This document shows, piece after piece, positions 32,663 through 45,254 of a DNA stretch of 64,000 nt. The position numbers were made by a program, and so were the translations under genes. Every line of letters begins with the position of its first letter. The first letter of the stretch is position 1. The notes beneath the pieces are model-generated. The model saw only the letters and a program-made list of their open reading frames with translations, was not told the DNA's origin and did not search any database. The stretch comes from Anaerobacillus alkalidiazotrophicus (GTDB lineage Bacteria; Bacillota; Bacilli; Bacillales_H; Anaerobacillaceae): the NCBI RefSeq assembly GCF_001866055.1, contig NZ_MLQS01000001.1:500313-564312 (forward strand). The letters run 5' to 3'.

Positions 32663-33133
32663 ATGCCTCGTAAAGGACCTGTAGCTCGTAGAGATGTATT
32701 ACCTGATCCACTTTATAATTCAAAATTAGTAACTCGTCTAATTAACCGTATCATGGTTGATGGGAAAAGAGGAGTAGCGCAAACAATTTTATATAAAGCT
32801 TTTGATTTAGTTCAAGAACGTACTGGTAATGATCCAATGGAAGTTTTTGAGCAAGCTCTTAAAAACATTATGCCAGTTCTTGAAGTTAAAGCTCGTCGTG
32901 TTGGTGGTGCAAACTATCAAGTGCCGATCGAAGTTAAGCCTGAGCGTCGTACGACGTTAGGACTTCGTTGGTTAGTAAACTACTCTCGCCTTCGTGGAGA
33001 GAAAACGATGGAAGAGCGTTTAGCTAACGAAATCATGGATGCTGCGAATAACACTGGAGCATCTGTTAAAAAGCGTGAGGACACTCACAAGATGGCTGAA
33101 GCGAACAAAGCCTTCGCTCACTATCGTTGGTAG
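32663..33133 (+). CDS. rpsG: 30S ribosomal protein S7
   Basis: S7 nucleates the 30S head. The 156-residue product begins [20 protein letters not shown] and has [17 protein letters not shown] motif ([20 protein letters not shown]). ATG at 32663 follows AGGAGGGG; an in-frame start at 32645 is inside the ribosome binding region. Confidence 0.98.
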   Translation: MPRKGPVARRDVLPDPLYNSKLVTRLINRIMVDGKRGVAQTILYKAFDLVQERTGNDPMEVFEQALKNIMPVLEVKARRVGGANYQVPIEVKPERRTTLGLRWLVNYSRLRGEKTMEERLANEIMDAANNTGASVKKREDTHKMAEANKAFAHYRW

Positions 33134-33159
33134 GATTAAACGAACTAATAATCATTTCT

Positions 33160-33229
33160 TTATAGCATGAAGTCGGACAGACGTTTAGTTTCGCGCTAAA
33201 CGTCTATAGTCAGGCTTGTTACGCTATAT
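33160..33229 (+). other. Structured RNA between rpsG and fusA
   Basis: A perfect 10-bp hairpin AGACGTTTAG / CTAAACGTCT (33179-33205) lies within an outer TATAGC / GCTATA stem (33161-33228). No T-run follows, so termination is unlikely. It may be an unassigned regulatory or processing element of the str operon. Confidence 0.55.
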
Positions 33230-33272
33230 AGAGAAAAAATAACTTTCAACACTAGGAAGGAGAAAGAAACCT

Positions 33273-35351
33273 ATGGCAAGAGAGTTCTCCTTAGAAAAGA
33301 CACGTAATATCGGTATCATGGCTCACATTGATGCTGGTAAAACAACTTGTACAGAGCGTATTCTTTTCTATACTGGCCGTATCCACAAAATTGGTGAAAC
33401 TCATGAAGGAGCTTCACAAATGGACTGGATGGAGCAAGAGCAAGAGCGTGGTATTACAATCACATCTGCTGCAACGACTGCTCAATGGAAAGGTCACCGT
33501 ATCAACATTATCGATACACCAGGACACGTAGATTTTACAGTTGAAGTTGAGCGTTCATTACGTGTACTTGATGGTGCAGTTGGTGTTTTAGATGCACAGT
33601 CAGGTGTTGAACCTCAAACTGAAACTGTTTGGCGTCAGGCTACTACATATGGTGTTCCTCGTGTAGTTTTCGTAAATAAAATGGACAAAATCGGTGCAGA
33701 CTTCTTGTATTCAGTTAGTACATTGCATGATCGTTTAGGTGCAAATGCACATCCGATCCAATTACCAATTGGTGCTGAAGATCAATTCGAAGGAATTATC
33801 GATCTTGTTGAAAATTGTGCGTACTTCTATGAAGATGACCTTGGTACACGTACGGATGCACAAGAAATTCCGGATGAGTATAAGGAACAAGCTGAAGAGT
33901 GGCGTACAAAGTTAATCGAAGCTGCTGCAGAACAAGATGAAGAATTAATGATGAAATATCTTGAAGGGGAAGAAATCACGAAAGAAGAGCTTAAAGCGGC
34001 TATCCGTCAAGCTACTACCAACGTTGAGTTCTATCCTGTATTATGTGGGTCAGCTTTTAAAAACAAAGGTGTTCAGTTATTACTAGATGCTGTACTTGAT
34101 TATCTTCCAGCTCCGACTGATGTACCAGCAATTAAAGGTACTTTACCAGATTCGGATGAAGAAGTTTCACGTGAATCTAGTGATGAAGCTCCATTTTCGG
34201 CACTTGCGTTTAAAGTAATGACAGACCCTTATGTAGGGAAACTTACATTCTTCCGTGTTTACTCAGGTACAGTAAAATCTGGTTCATATGTAGTTAACTC
34301 AACAAAAGGTAAGCGTGAAAGAATGGGGCGTATCCTTCAAATGCACGCTAACTCACGTGAAGAAATCTCTATTGTATATGCTGGAGATATTGCTGCTGGT
34401 GTTGGTCTTAAAGATACAACAACTGGTGACACACTTTGTGATGAGAAAAATCAAGTTATTTTAGAGTCAATGCAATTCCCTGAGCCAGTTATTTCATTAT
34501 CAGTAGAACCGAAGTCAAAAGCGGACCAAGATAAAATGGGTATGGCTCTTTCAAAATTAGCTGAAGAAGATCCAACGTTTAAAACTCACACTGACGAAGA
34601 AACTGGACAAACAATCATTGCTGGTATGGGTGAGCTTCACTTAGATATCATCGTAGATCGTATGCGCCGTGAATTCAAAGTAGAAGCAAATGTTGGTGCT
34701 CCTCAGGTTGCTTACCGTGAAACAATCCGTAAAGCGGCAAAAGTTGAAGGTAAGTTCGTACGTCAGTCTGGTGGACGTGGACAATACGGTCACGTATGGA
34801 TCGAGTTCTCTCCACTTGAAGAGGGCGAAGGTTTTGTCTTTGAAAACAAAATCGTTGGTGGTGTAGTACCACGCGAATATGTACCTGCTGTTGAAGCTGG
34901 TATTAAAGAATCTATGCAAAATGGTATGCTTGCAGGGTATCCATTATTAGACCTTAAAGCTACTATATTTGATGGTTCTTACCATGATGTTGACTCTAAC
35001 GAAATGGCGTTTAAGATTGCCGGATCTATGGCTCTGAAGAACGCGAAATCACATTGTGCTCCTGCAATTCTTGAGCCAATGATGAAAGTAGAAGTTGTAG
35101 TTCCAGAAGAGTATATGGGAGATATCATGGGAGACGTAACAAGCCGTCGTGGACGCGTTGAAGGAATGGAAGCTCGCGGTAATGCGCAAGTAGTTCGTGC
35201 GATGGTTCCACTTTCTGAAATGTTTGGTTACGCAACTTCACTACGTTCTCGTACTCAAGGACGTGGAACATACTCAATGCACTTCGATCACTATGAAGAA
35301 GTACCAAAGAGTATTAGTGAAGAAATTATTAAAAAGCAAACAGGACAATAA
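33273..35351 (+). CDS. fusA: Elongation factor G
   Basis: EF-G catalyses translocation. The 692-residue product has G1 [13 protein letters not shown] near 18-30, G2 [12 protein letters not shown]3 DTPGHVDF, G4 NKMDKIGAD, and C-terminal domains including [14 protein letters not shown]. Full family length. AAGGAGAAAG upstream of the ATG. Confidence 0.98.
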   Translation: MAREFSLEKTRNIGIMAHIDAGKTTCTERILFYTGRIHKIGETHEGASQMDWMEQEQERGITITSAATTAQWKGHRINIIDTPGHVDFTVEVERSLRVLDGAVGVLDAQSGVEPQTETVWRQATTYGVPRVVFVNKMDKIGADFLYSVSTLHDRLGANAHPIQLPIGAEDQFEGIIDLVENCAYFYEDDLGTRTDAQEIPDEYKEQAEEWRTKLIEAAAEQDEELMMKYLEGEEITKEELKAAIRQATTNVEFYPVLCGSAFKNKGVQLLLDAVLDYLPAPTDVPAIKGTLPDSDEEVSRESSDEAPFSALAFKVMTDPYVGKLTFFRVYSGTVKSGSYVVNSTKGKRERMGRILQMHANSREEISIVYAGDIAAGVGLKDTTTGDTLCDEKNQVILESMQFPEPVISLSVEPKSKADQDKMGMALSKLAEEDPTFKTHTDEETGQTIIAGMGELHLDIIVDRMRREFKVEANVGAPQVAYRETIRKAAKVEGKFVRQSGGRGQYGHVWIEFSPLEEGEGFVFENKIVGGVVPREYVPAVEAGIKESMQNGMLAGYPLLDLKATIFDGSYHDVDSNEMAFKIAGSMALKNAKSHCAPAILEPMMKVEVVVPEEYMGDIMGDVTSRRGRVEGMEARGNAQVVRAMVPLSEMFGYATSLRSRTQGRGTYSMHFDHYEEVPKSISEEIIKKQTGQ

Positions 35352-35355
35352 TTAA

Positions 35356-35383
35356 TTAACATTATTGTATCTGAGAGTAAAAT
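35356..35383 (+). promoter_or_regulatory. Candidate promoter of tuf
   Basis: TTAACA (35356-35361) and TAAAAT (35378-35383) with 16-base spacing lie between fusA and tuf. An extra tuf promoter is known in related bacteria; the match here is moderate. Confidence 0.45.
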
Positions 35384-35467
35384 GTTGTAAGCTAAGAAAG
35401 GTGATTTAAGGTCGCCTTTCCTAAATAATAAAAAATAATTCTCGTTTATTTTAAGGAGGAATTCCAA

Positions 35468-36658
35468 ATGGCTAAAGAAAAATTCGACCGTTCGAAAACG
35501 CATGCTAACATTGGTACAATCGGACACGTTGACCATGGTAAAACTACATTAACTGCTGCTATCTCTACAGTTCTTCATAAGAAGTCTGGTAAAGGTACTG
35601 CTATGGCTTATGATCAAATCGATGGTGCACCTGAAGAGCGTGAGCGTGGTATCACAATCTCAACTGCACACGTTGAGTATGAAACTGATTCTCGTCACTA
35701 TGCACACGTTGACTGCCCAGGACATGCTGACTACGTTAAGAACATGATCACTGGTGCTGCTCAAATGGACGGTGGTATCCTAGTAGTATCTGCTGCTGAT
35801 GGTCCAATGCCACAAACTCGTGAGCACATCCTTTTATCTCGTCAAGTAGGTGTACCATACCTTGTTGTATTCATGAACAAGTGTGACATGGTTGACGACG
35901 AAGAGTTACTTGAGTTAGTAGAAATGGAAGTACGTGACCTTCTTTCTGAGTACGACTTCCCTGGTGATGATATTCCAGTAATCAAAGGTTCTGCTCTTAA
36001 AGCTCTTGAAGGAGACGCTGAGTGGGAAGCGAAAATCTTTGAACTTATGGATGCTGTAGATTCTTACATTCCAACACCACCTCGTGACACTGAAAAACCA
36101 TTCATGATGCCAGTTGAGGACGTATTCTCAATCACTGGTCGTGGTACAGTTGCTACTGGACGTGTAGAGCGTGGAGTAGTTAAAGTTGGGGATGTAATTG
36201 AGATCCTTGGATTAGTTGAAGAGCCAAAATCTACAACTGTAACTGGAGTAGAAATGTTCCGTAAGCTTCTTGACTATGCTGAAGCTGGAGATAACATTGG
36301 TGCATTACTTCGTGGTGTATCTCGTGAAGATATCCAACGTGGGCAAGTACTTGCTAAGCCAGGTACTGTTAAAGCACACACTAAATTCAAATCAGAAGTT
36401 TACGTTCTTTCAAAAGAAGAGGGTGGACGTCACACTCCATTCTTCTCTAACTACCGTCCACAGTTCTACTTCCGTACAACTGACGTAACTGGAATCATCC
36501 AACTTCCAGAAGGCGTTGAGATGGTAATGCCTGGAGATAACATTGAAATGACTGTTGAACTAATCGCTCCAATCGCAATCGAAGAAGGAACTAAGTTCTC
36601 TATTCGTGAAGGTGGCCGTACTGTAGGTGCTGGAGTAGTTGCAACTATCGTTGAGTAA
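35468..36658 (+). CDS. tuf: Elongation factor Tu
   Basis: EF-Tu delivers aminoacyl-tRNA. The 396-residue product has GHVDHGKTT (G1), [19 protein letters not shown] (G3), MNKCDMVDD (G4) and the three-domain length. AAGGAGG upstream. Its terminator closes the str operon. Confidence 0.98.
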   Translation: MAKEKFDRSKTHANIGTIGHVDHGKTTLTAAISTVLHKKSGKGTAMAYDQIDGAPEERERGITISTAHVEYETDSRHYAHVDCPGHADYVKNMITGAAQMDGGILVVSAADGPMPQTREHILLSRQVGVPYLVVFMNKCDMVDDEELLELVEMEVRDLLSEYDFPGDDIPVIKGSALKALEGDAEWEAKIFELMDAVDSYIPTPPRDTEKPFMMPVEDVFSITGRGTVATGRVERGVVKVGDVIEILGLVEEPKSTTVTGVEMFRKLLDYAEAGDNIGALLRGVSREDIQRGQVLAKPGTVKAHTKFKSEVYVLSKEEGGRHTPFFSNYRPQFYFRTTDVTGIIQLPEGVEMVMPGDNIEMTVELIAPIAIEEGTKFSIREGGRTVGAGVVATIVE

Positions 36659-36670
36659 TTTTGATTAATA

Positions 36671-36703
36671 AAAAGGTAACCTTTCGAGGTTACCTTTTTT
36701 TAT
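36671..36703 (+). terminator. Terminator after tuf
   Basis: AAAGGTAACC / GGTTACCTTT stem followed by TTTTTT. Confidence 0.92.
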
Positions 36704-36720
36704 ATACAGAATTTATAAAT

Positions 36721-36947
36721 TTATAAATTTCTAACTTAGAAACTGTCTAGCTCCAGGCGCCATCGGCTCGACCACTTCAGCCAAGCAACTAACTTCAATT
36801 ACCTCTTGAAATTCTTCGTTGATTAGCCTCATGGAGCTTTGCTTCGAGGAAGCTTACTACGAAGCAGTACTTGAAGACGCTTTGCTCTTGAGCATACGGA
36901 GTGGCACAGGAGCACCTGATCGGGACCAAGGCTCTTGCGATTTTCTT
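36721..36947 (+). repeat. Dispersed repeat, copy E
   Basis: Left end TTTCTAACTTAGAAACTGTC then TAGCTCCAGGCGCCATCGG; right end GGCTCTTGCGATTTTCTT. The interior shares the AAATTCTTCGTTGATTAGC, GCTTCGAGGAAGCTTACTAC and ACGGAGTGGCACAGGAGCA strings with copy B. It begins 18 bases after the tuf terminator. Confidence 0.75.
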
Positions 36948-36974
36948 ATATAGAATTTGAGATAGGGGGTTTAT

Positions 36975-37052
36975 ATGTGTAATAATGAAATCGTGTATTA
37001 TAAAGAGCATCGGGTTGAAAATGGTAAGCGAGTAGAACGTAATCGAGTATGA
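36975..37052 (+). CDS. Possible 25-residue microprotein
   Basis: A short frame starts with ATG at 36975, five bases after the strong Shine-Dalgarno-like AGGGGG, and encodes a hydrophilic peptide rich in Glu, Arg and Asn (EIVYYKEHRVENGKRVERNR). I do not recognise it. It may be a remnant of a longer gene. It overlaps no gene and lies beyond the 3' end of the NERD pseudogene. Confidence 0.25.
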   Translation: MCNNEIVYYKEHRVENGKRVERNRV

Positions 37053-37109
37053 TAAGCGTGGGAAATCAGTATTAGGGTGCGCGAATAGAAGTAAAAAGCT
37101 ATAACTAAA

Positions 37110-37659
37110 CATAAAGAAGATCGTCCATGCCTCTTTAATGAAGATTTCCGTTTAGTACTTTTTAGAAACAACCCAACACGAATCGAACATGATTGTTGTT
37201 GTAATTGGCTGTGTTGAAAATAGCATCTTCCATTCATCCCACTTCGTAAAACAGCTCCTTCAATTCTTTCATTATTATTAAGTAATCTCTGAAACAGTGT
37301 ATCATACCTTTGTAATTGAACATGGAGGTTTATAATTTCAGATTTACGGGACAAATACCAGCGGCCTCCTTCTATATAATAGTCACCTTCATAATTTTTA
37401 ACTTGAAATATATAAGTTTGGTCAGGAGATATTATAACCTTATAAACCTGAAAGGTGGTGTTATTAATTTTAACGAGTAAACCATAAAGTATGAGCCAAC
37501 TTTCTATTAAATGGTCAATTATGTTATCAAAAGCTAACTCTCCAATCCCCTTTTCTAAATAAGAGTAATACATTCTACCCTTTTCAAGTAAATTCAGACG
37601 TATATTCAACTGACTAAATAGCATCAATTCGTACTGTCATTCCGGGTTTTAATGATCAT
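37110..37659 (-). pseudogene. NERD-domain protein remnant
   Basis: Read on the minus strand, three frames together resemble the Bacillus nuclease-related-domain (NERD) protein family. An N-terminus MIIKTRNDS begins at 37659, a frameshift leads into LFSQLNIRLNLLEKG, and one frame then continues through FQVYKVIISPDQTYIFQVKN and YEGDYYIEGGRWYLSRKSEI to about RIEGAVLRS (near 37230). Family members then have over 100 more residues; here the middle is missing and a third frame resumes with EWKMLFSTQPITTTIM to a stop near 37150. Expected active-site residues are also changed (FQIDxL reads FQVYKV; FEVKN reads FQVKN). Homology is from memory. Confidence 0.65.
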
Positions 37660-37867
37660 AAGTCAATACCACTCTAATTACTAACTGTATTTTATATTTC
37701 CGTAACAATAAAACAATTATAAATTTAGAACATCAATAAGTAATCAATATATTATAGAAGAAACACGAAAGCGCTTCAAATATTTCTCTGACAACATAAA
37801 TTAAAACAAACGAAACTCTTGGGAAAAATTCCATGCTGCATAAGTGTATAAATTTTTTCGACAACAC

Positions 37868-37896
37868 TTGCAATAGTAATAAGATGTATATATAAT
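37868..37896 (+). promoter_or_regulatory. S10 operon promoter, distal
   Basis: TTGCAA (37868-37873) and TATAAT (37891-37896) with 17-base spacing. Confidence 0.7.
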
Positions 37897-37930
37897 AGTA
37901 AAAGTGCGACCGAGCAAATTAAATAAATAC

Positions 37931-37959
37931 TTGCTTTATATATTTGAAGTATGTATAAT
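37931..37959 (+). promoter_or_regulatory. S10 operon promoter, proximal
   Basis: TTGCTT (37931-37936) and TATAAT (37954-37959) with 17-base spacing; a second TATAAT is at 37961-37966. Confidence 0.65.
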
Positions 37960-37987
37960 ATATAATGTTGGTCGTTGACAGCGATGA

Positions 37988-38401
<414 letters not shown>

Positions 38402-38468
38402 TTGTTTGACCAAACAAAAAATAAATGGCAAAAACAAATAAATTACTTAATATCAGGAGGTGTGACTC

Positions 38469-39098
38469 ATGACCAAAGGAATCTTAGGGAAAAAATTAGG
38501 AATGACTCAAGTTTTCACTGAAAAAGGCGACGTGGTGCCAGTGACTGTTATCGAAGCTGCTCCAAACGTTGTTCTTCAAAAGAAAACAGTTGAATCTGAC
38601 GGATACGTTGCGATTCAATTAGGTTTTGATGATGTGAAAGCATCGCGAGTAACGAAACCAGCTAAAGGCCATGCCGCTAAGGCGAACGCTAATCCTAAGC
38701 GCTACATGAAAGAAATTCGTGGCACGGAATTTGATGCTTACGAAGTTGGTCAAGAAGTCAAAGTAGATACATTTAGCGAAGGTGACGTAGTTGACGTAAC
38801 TGGAACTTCGAAAGGTAAAGGTTTTGCGGGTGCGATCAAACGCCACAACCAATCACGTGGACCGATGGCTCACGGATCGCGTTATCACCGTCGTCCTGGT
38901 TCAATGGGACCAGTTGCTCCAAACCGTGTTTTCAAAGGTAAATTATTACCTGGTCGTATGGGCGGAGAGCAAATTACAGTTCAAAACTTAGAAATCGTTA
39001 AAGTAGATACAGAGCGTAACTTATTATTAGTAAAAGGTAATGTGCCTGGAGCTAAAAAGGGTTATGTAACTATCAAGAGTGCTGTTAAAGCGAACTAA
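38469..39098 (+). CDS. rplC: 50S ribosomal protein L3
   Basis: Binds the 3' end of 23S rRNA early in assembly. The 209-residue product has [17 protein letters not shown] and the conserved [13 protein letters not shown] / GRMGGEQ region near the peptidyl transferase centre. AGGAGGTG upstream; starts 67 bases after rpsJ. Confidence 0.98.
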   Translation: MTKGILGKKLGMTQVFTEKGDVVPVTVIEAAPNVVLQKKTVESDGYVAIQLGFDDVKASRVTKPAKGHAAKANANPKRYMKEIRGTEFDAYEVGQEVKVDTFSEGDVVDVTGTSKGKGFAGAIKRHNQSRGPMAHGSRYHRRPGSMGPVAPNRVFKGKLLPGRMGGEQITVQNLEIVKVDTERNLLLVKGNVPGAKKGYVTIKSAVKAN

Positions 39099-39124
39099 TT
39101 GTTAATAGGAAAGGAGGATGCCTC

Positions 39125-39748
39125 ATGCCAAAAGTTGCATTATTTAACCAAAACGGAACGCAAGTTGGGGATATCGAATTAGCTGAAACAGTATTCGGTA
39201 TTGAGCCAAATGAAAGTGTATTACATGATGCTGTTGTAATGCAGCAAGCTTCATTACGTCAAGGGACACATGATGTAAAAGGACGTTCAGAAGTTCGTGG
39301 TGGCGGACGTAAACCATGGCGTCAAAAAGGAACTGGTCGCGCAAGACAAGGTTCTATCAGATCACCTCAATGGGTTGGTGGTGGAGTAGTATTCGGACCA
39401 ACACCTCGTAGCTATAGCTACAAATTACCAAAGAAAGTACGTCGTTTAGCGATCAAATCAGCTTTATCTTCAAAGGTGGTAGCTGAAGAAATCGTAGTAC
39501 TTGAAGGTTTAAATTTAGAAGCTCCAAAAACAAAAGAAATGGTTTCGATCTTAAGTGGTTTATCTGCTGATCGCAAAGCGTTAGTAGTTACAGCTGATTA
39601 CAATGATAATGTTGCATTATCAGCTAGAAACATTCCAGGAGTAACGTTTGTTACTGCTGAAGGAATTAACGTTCTTGATGTATTAAAGCATGACAAACTA
39701 ATTATTACTAAAGAAGCTGTTCAAAAGGTAGAGGAGGTGCTAGCGTAA
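39125..39748 (+). CDS. rplD: 50S ribosomal protein L4
   Basis: Assembly protein lining the exit tunnel and S10-operon autoregulator in some bacteria. The 207-residue product has the long loop [20 protein letters not shown] followed by [15 protein letters not shown]. Its stop overlaps the rplW start (TAATG). Confidence 0.98.
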   Translation: MPKVALFNQNGTQVGDIELAETVFGIEPNESVLHDAVVMQQASLRQGTHDVKGRSEVRGGGRKPWRQKGTGRARQGSIRSPQWVGGGVVFGPTPRSYSYKLPKKVRRLAIKSALSSKVVAEEIVVLEGLNLEAPKTKEMVSILSGLSADRKALVVTADYNDNVALSARNIPGVTFVTAEGINVLDVLKHDKLIITKEAVQKVEEVLA

Positions 39749-40038
39749 TGGAAAACGCTCGTGACATCATTAAGCGCCCCGTAATCACTGAACGTTCTAC
39801 TGACTTAATGTCAGAAAAGAAATATACATTTGAAGTAGATGTTCGTGCTAACAAAACTCAAGTTAAAGATGCTGTCGAAGAGATCTTTGGAGTGAAAGTT
39901 GCTAACGTAAATACGATGAACTACAAAGGGAAGTTCAAAAGATTTGGACGTCACTCAGGTTATACACCTCGTCGTAAGAAAGCAATCGTTACGTTAACTG
40001 CTGATAGCAAAGAACTAGAATTCTTTGAAGGTGTTTAA
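39748..40038 (+). CDS. rplW: 50S ribosomal protein L23
   Basis: Sits at the tunnel exit and docks trigger factor and SRP. The 96-residue product has [20 protein letters not shown] and [12 protein letters not shown]. Translation is likely coupled to rplD through the one-base overlap; GGAGGTG lies within the rplD end. Confidence 0.98.
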   Translation: MENARDIIKRPVITERSTDLMSEKKYTFEVDVRANKTQVKDAVEEIFGVKVANVNTMNYKGKFKRFGRHSGYTPRRKKAIVTLTADSKELEFFEGV

Positions 40039-40064
40039 GTTTTAAGTGAAGGAGGGAAATAACA

Positions 40065-40895
40065 ATGCCGATTAAAAAGTATAAACCGACCTCAGCTGGT
40101 CGTCGTGGTATGTCTGTTTTAGACTTCCAAGACATCACAACTGACAAGCCGGAAAAATCATTACTTGCGCCACTTCATAAAAAGGGTGGACGTAATAACC
40201 AAGGTAAGTTGACTGTACGTCATCAAGGTGGCGGACACAAACGTCAATATAGAGTAATCGATTTTAAACGTAACAAAGATGGAATTCCAGGACGCGTTGC
40301 TACGATCGAATATGATCCAAACCGTACTGCTAACATTGCATTAATTAACTATGCTGATGGAGAAAAACGTTACATTCTTGCGCCAAAAGGACTACAAGTT
40401 GGTATGGAAGTAATGAGTGGTCCAACAGCTGATATTAAAGTAGGTAATTCATTACCGCTTATTAACATCCCAGTAGGTACTGTTATTCATAACATTGAGT
40501 TAAAACCAGGTAGAGGTGGCCAATTAGTTCGCTCTGCAGGAACAGAAGCTCAATTACTAGGTAAAGAAGGACAATATGTACTTGTACGTCTTAACTCAGG
40601 CGAAACTCGTATGATCCTTTCTGAGTGCCGTGCTACAATCGGTCAAGTTGGTAACTTAGAACACGAACTTGTGAACATTGGTAAAGCTGGTCGCTCTCGT
40701 TGGTTAGGTAAAAGACCTACTGTTCGTGGATCTGTAATGAACCCTAACGATCACCCACACGGTGGTGGTGAAGGACGTTCGCCAATCGGACGCAAATCAC
40801 CAATGTCTCCATGGGGCAAACCAACTCTTGGTTACAAAACTCGTAAGAAAAACAAACATTCCGACAAGTACATCGTACGTCGTCGTAAAAAATAA
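40065..40895 (+). CDS. rplB: 50S ribosomal protein L2
   Basis: Essential for subunit association and peptidyl transfer. The 276-residue product has the RNA-binding domain ([20 protein letters not shown]) and the conserved C-terminal [26 protein letters not shown] precedes the ATG. Confidence 0.98.
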   Translation: MPIKKYKPTSAGRRGMSVLDFQDITTDKPEKSLLAPLHKKGGRNNQGKLTVRHQGGGHKRQYRVIDFKRNKDGIPGRVATIEYDPNRTANIALINYADGEKRYILAPKGLQVGMEVMSGPTADIKVGNSLPLINIPVGTVIHNIELKPGRGGQLVRSAGTEAQLLGKEGQYVLVRLNSGETRMILSECRATIGQVGNLEHELVNIGKAGRSRWLGKRPTVRGSVMNPNDHPHGGGEGRSPIGRKSPMSPWGKPTLGYKTRKKNKHSDKYIVRRRKK

Positions 40896-40952
40896 CGGGA
40901 TTGCACTACGGTTCATAGGAACCGTAGCACAATCGCGAAGGGAGGTATACTC

Positions 40953-41231
40953 ATGGGTCGTAGCTTAAAAAAGGGACCTTTTGTTGATGATCACTTGATG
41001 AAAAAAGTTGTTGAAATGAATGAAAAAGACGAAAAAAAGGTAATTAAATCTTGGTCACGTCGTTCAACAATCTTCCCAGAATTTATTGGTCACACAATTG
41101 CGGTATATGATGGACGCAAACATGTACCAGTATACATTTCTGAAGATATGGTCGGTCATAAGTTAGGTGAATTTGCACCAACAAGAACTTATAAAGGCCA
41201 TGCTGCAGATGATAAGAAAACAAGACGTTAA
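40953..41231 (+). CDS. rpsS: 30S ribosomal protein S19
   Basis: Head protein contacting S13 and the A-site region. The 92-residue product has [16 protein letters not shown] and the signature [16 protein letters not shown]. The GGTTC-rich inverted repeat between rplB and rpsS (near 40905-40935, CTACGGTTC / GAACCGTAG) is intercistronic. Confidence 0.98.
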   Translation: MGRSLKKGPFVDDHLMKKVVEMNEKDEKKVIKSWSRRSTIFPEFIGHTIAVYDGRKHVPVYISEDMVGHKLGEFAPTRTYKGHAADDKKTRR

Positions 41232-41251
41232 TTCGAGAGGAGGTTCTCTAT

Positions 41252-41593
41252 ATGCAAGCGAAAGCAGTTGCTAAACAAGTGCGTATTGCTCCTCGTAAAG
41301 TTCGTCTAGTTATAGACTTAATTCGGGGCAAGCAAGTTGGTGAAGCTGTAGCGATTTTACGTCATACACCTAAAGCGGCTTCTCCAGTAGTGGAAAAAGT
41401 ATTAAACTCTGCGATTGCAAATGCAGAACATAACTATGAAATGGACGTAAACAATCTAGTTATTAGTGAAGCATTTGTTGATGAGGGAGTTACATTAAAA
41501 AGATTCCGTCCTCGTGCTATGGGACGTGCAAGCAGAATAAACAAACGTACTAGTCATATTACTATCGTTGTTTCAGAAAAGAAGGAGGGATAA
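41252..41593 (+). CDS. rplV: 50S ribosomal protein L22
   Basis: Contacts all 23S domains with a tunnel-lining beta-hairpin. The 113-residue product has [18 protein letters not shown] and the hairpin [20 protein letters not shown], a macrolide-resistance hot spot that reads as ordinary here. GAGAGGAGG upstream. Confidence 0.98.
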   Translation: MQAKAVAKQVRIAPRKVRLVIDLIRGKQVGEAVAILRHTPKAASPVVEKVLNSAIANAEHNYEMDVNNLVISEAFVDEGVTLKRFRPRAMGRASRINKRTSHITIVVSEKKEG

Positions 41594-41596
41594 AGC

Positions 41597-42886
<1,290 letters not shown>

Positions 42887-42906
42887 TTTGAAAGGAGGTT
42901 TGCGCA

Positions 42907-43170
42907 ATGACTGAGCGTAACCAACGTAAGGAATATACTGGTAAAGTTGTATCGGATAAAATGGATAAAACAATTACAGTAGTAGTAGAAACTTACAAAA
43001 CTGATAAGTTGTACGGCAAACGTGTTAAGTATTCAAAAAAATATAAAGCTCATGATGAAAATAACTCTGCAAAAATCGGTGATATCGTAAAAATTATGGA
43101 AACACGCCCATTATCAAAGGATAAGCGTTTCCGATTAGTTGAAATCGTTGAAGAAGCAGTAATCATTTAA
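42907..43170 (+). CDS. rpsQ: 30S ribosomal protein S17
   Basis: Primary 16S-binding protein with an OB fold. The 87-residue product has [20 protein letters not shown] and the signature [27 protein letters not shown] upstream. Confidence 0.98.
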   Translation: MTERNQRKEYTGKVVSDKMDKTITVVVETYKTDKLYGKRVKYSKKYKAHDENNSAKIGDIVKIMETRPLSKDKRFRLVEIVEEAVII

Positions 43171-43213
43171 TTAAAATAGATCTTGTATTGGTTCCGAAGG
43201 GAGGTAAGATCGT

Positions 43214-43582
43214 ATGATTCAACAAGAAAGTCGTTTAAAAGTTGCTGATAACTCAGGTGCACGTGAAGTGCTTTGTATTAAAGTTTTAGGTGGTTCTGGA
43301 CGTAAAACTGCTAATATTGGTGATGTAATCGTTTGTTCGGTGAAACAAGCAACACCAGGCGGCGTTGTCAAGAAAGGTGACGTTGTTAAAGCTGTTATCG
43401 TTCGTACTAAAACAGGTGCTCGTCGTAATGATGGTTCATACATTAAATTTGACGAGAATGCTGCAGTAATTATTAAAGAAGATAAGAGCCCTCGTGGAAC
43501 TCGTATTTTCGGACCAGTTGCACGTGAACTTCGTGAAAAGCAATTCATGAAGATAGTATCACTTGCTCCAGAAGTTCTTTAA
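43214..43582 (+). CDS. rplN: 50S ribosomal protein L14
   Basis: Forms intersubunit bridge B8. The 122-residue product has [20 protein letters not shown] and [26 protein letters not shown] upstream. A 106-base spacer with a strong hairpin separates it from rplX. Confidence 0.98.
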   Translation: MIQQESRLKVADNSGAREVLCIKVLGGSGRKTANIGDVIVCSVKQATPGGVVKKGDVVKAVIVRTKTGARRNDGSYIKFDENAAVIIKEDKSPRGTRIFGPVARELREKQFMKIVSLAPEVL

Positions 43583-43585
43583 TAA

Positions 43586-43644
43586 CAATTATCAAAAGAA
43601 GCAAGAAGTCCGAGAACGAAGTTTCGCGCTTATTTTGATAATTG
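43586..43644 (+). other. Long stem-loop between rplN and rplX
   Basis: CAATTATCAAAA (43586-43597) and TTTTGATAATTG (43633-43644) form a perfect 12-bp stem around a ~35-base loop with smaller AGC / GCT pairing. No T-run follows. The role is unknown; it could affect L14/L24 coupling or mRNA processing. Confidence 0.6.
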
Positions 43645-43688
43645 ATGAACGGATTAATATAGAAAATGCCTTTTAAGGAGGTGCGATT

Positions 43689-44015
43689 ATGTCAACACCT
43701 AGAATGCATGTTAAAAAAGGTGACACTGTCAAAGTGATCTCTGGTAAAGATAAAGGTAAGCAAGGCGTTATTTTAGAAGCATACCCAAGCAAAGGACGTG
43801 TACTTGTAGAGGGAATTAACATGGTAAAGAAACATGCTAAACCATCTCAAGCAAACCCACAAGGTGGTATCATCAATATGGAAGCGCCGATTGCTTCATC
43901 AAACGTTATGCCTATCGATCCAAAAACAGGTGAGCCTACACGTGTAGGATATAAAGTTGAGAACGGTAAAAAAGTACGTATTGCAAAGAAATCTGGCGAA
44001 GTTTTAGATAAGTAG
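43689..44015 (+). CDS. rplX: 50S ribosomal protein L24
   Basis: Assembly initiator with a KOW motif. The 108-residue product has [20 protein letters not shown] and [23 protein letters not shown] at 43689, seven bases after AAGGAGGTG, gives a five-residue N-terminal extension over B. subtilis L24; ATG at 43704 is the alternative. Confidence 0.97.
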   Translation: MSTPRMHVKKGDTVKVISGKDKGKQGVILEAYPSKGRVLVEGINMVKKHAKPSQANPQGGIINMEAPIASSNVMPIDPKTGEPTRVGYKVENGKKVRIAKKSGEVLDK

Positions 44016-44040
44016 TCAGGTCTGAAAGGAGGTCAATCAC

Positions 44041-44580
44041 ATGAATCGTTTAAAAGAGAAGTACCAAAACGAAATCGTCCCTGCACTAGTTGATAAATTT
44101 AACTATAGTTCAGTAATGGCTGTACCTAAAGTTGAAAAGATCGTTATCAATATGGGTGTTGGTGACGCAGTTTCTAACGCAAAAGCTTTAGATAAAGCTG
44201 TTGAAGAATTAACTCAAATTACAGGTCAAAAGCCACTTATCACAAAAGCAAAAAAATCAATCGCTGGTTTCAAGCTTCGTGAAGGTATGCCAATTGGTGC
44301 GAAGGTAACTCTTCGTGGCGAGCGCATGTATGAGTTTTTAGATAAATTAGTTTCAGTTTCCTTACCACGTGTACGTGACTTCCGTGGGATTTCAAAGAAA
44401 GCATTTGACGGACGTGGAAACTACACTTTAGGAGTTAAAGAACAATTAATCTTCCCAGAAATCGATTACGATAAAGTTGACAGAGTTCGCGGTATGGACA
44501 TCGTAGTAGTAACTACTGCTAATACGGATGAAGAAGCTCGTGAATTATTAACTCAAATGGGAATGCCATTTCAAAAATAG
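44041..44580 (+). CDS. rplE: 50S ribosomal protein L5
   Basis: 5S rRNA-binding protein. The 179-residue product has [36 protein letters not shown] region ([20 protein letters not shown]), and [27 protein letters not shown] upstream. Confidence 0.98.
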   Translation: MNRLKEKYQNEIVPALVDKFNYSSVMAVPKVEKIVINMGVGDAVSNAKALDKAVEELTQITGQKPLITKAKKSIAGFKLREGMPIGAKVTLRGERMYEFLDKLVSVSLPRVRDFRGISKKAFDGRGNYTLGVKEQLIFPEIDYDKVDRVRGMDIVVVTTANTDEEARELLTQMGMPFQK

Positions 44581-44587
44581 TCGGTAA

Positions 44588-44797
<210 letters not shown>

Positions 44798-44825
44798 TTT
44801 CCAAGTACGGAAGGAGGTAAAACAG

Positions 44826-45224
44826 ATGGTCATGACAGATCCTATTGCAGATATGCTTACTAGAATTCGTAATGCAAACACTGTTCGTCACGAAAAATTA
44901 GAGCTACCTGCATCAAAAGTTAAAAAAGAAGTCGCTGAAATCCTTAAGCGTGAAGGTTTTGTTCGCGATGTTGAATATATTGAAGATAACAAACAAGGTA
45001 TCATTCGCATCTTTTTAAAGTATGGTGCGAATAACGAGCGTGTAATTTCCGGACTAAAGCGCATTAGTAAGCCTGGTTTGCGTGTATACGCTAAAGCTAC
45101 TGAAGTACCTCGTGTTCTTGGTGGTTTAGGAATTGCGATCGTATCTACTTCTAACGGAATTCTTACTGACAAAGAAGCACGTCAACAGCAAATCGGCGGA
45201 GAAATTTTAGCATACGTTTGGTAA
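44826..45224 (+). CDS. rpsH: 30S ribosomal protein S8
   Basis: Central-domain assembly protein. The 132-residue product starts [17 protein letters not shown], as in B. subtilis, and has the C-terminal signature [23 protein letters not shown] upstream. Confidence 0.98.
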   Translation: MVMTDPIADMLTRIRNANTVRHEKLELPASKVKKEVAEILKREGFVRDVEYIEDNKQGIIRIFLKYGANNERVISGLKRISKPGLRVYAKATEVPRVLGGLGIAIVSTSNGILTDKEARQQQIGGEILAYVW

Positions 45225-45254
45225 GAATATAGAAAAGAAACGGAGGTGTATCGA

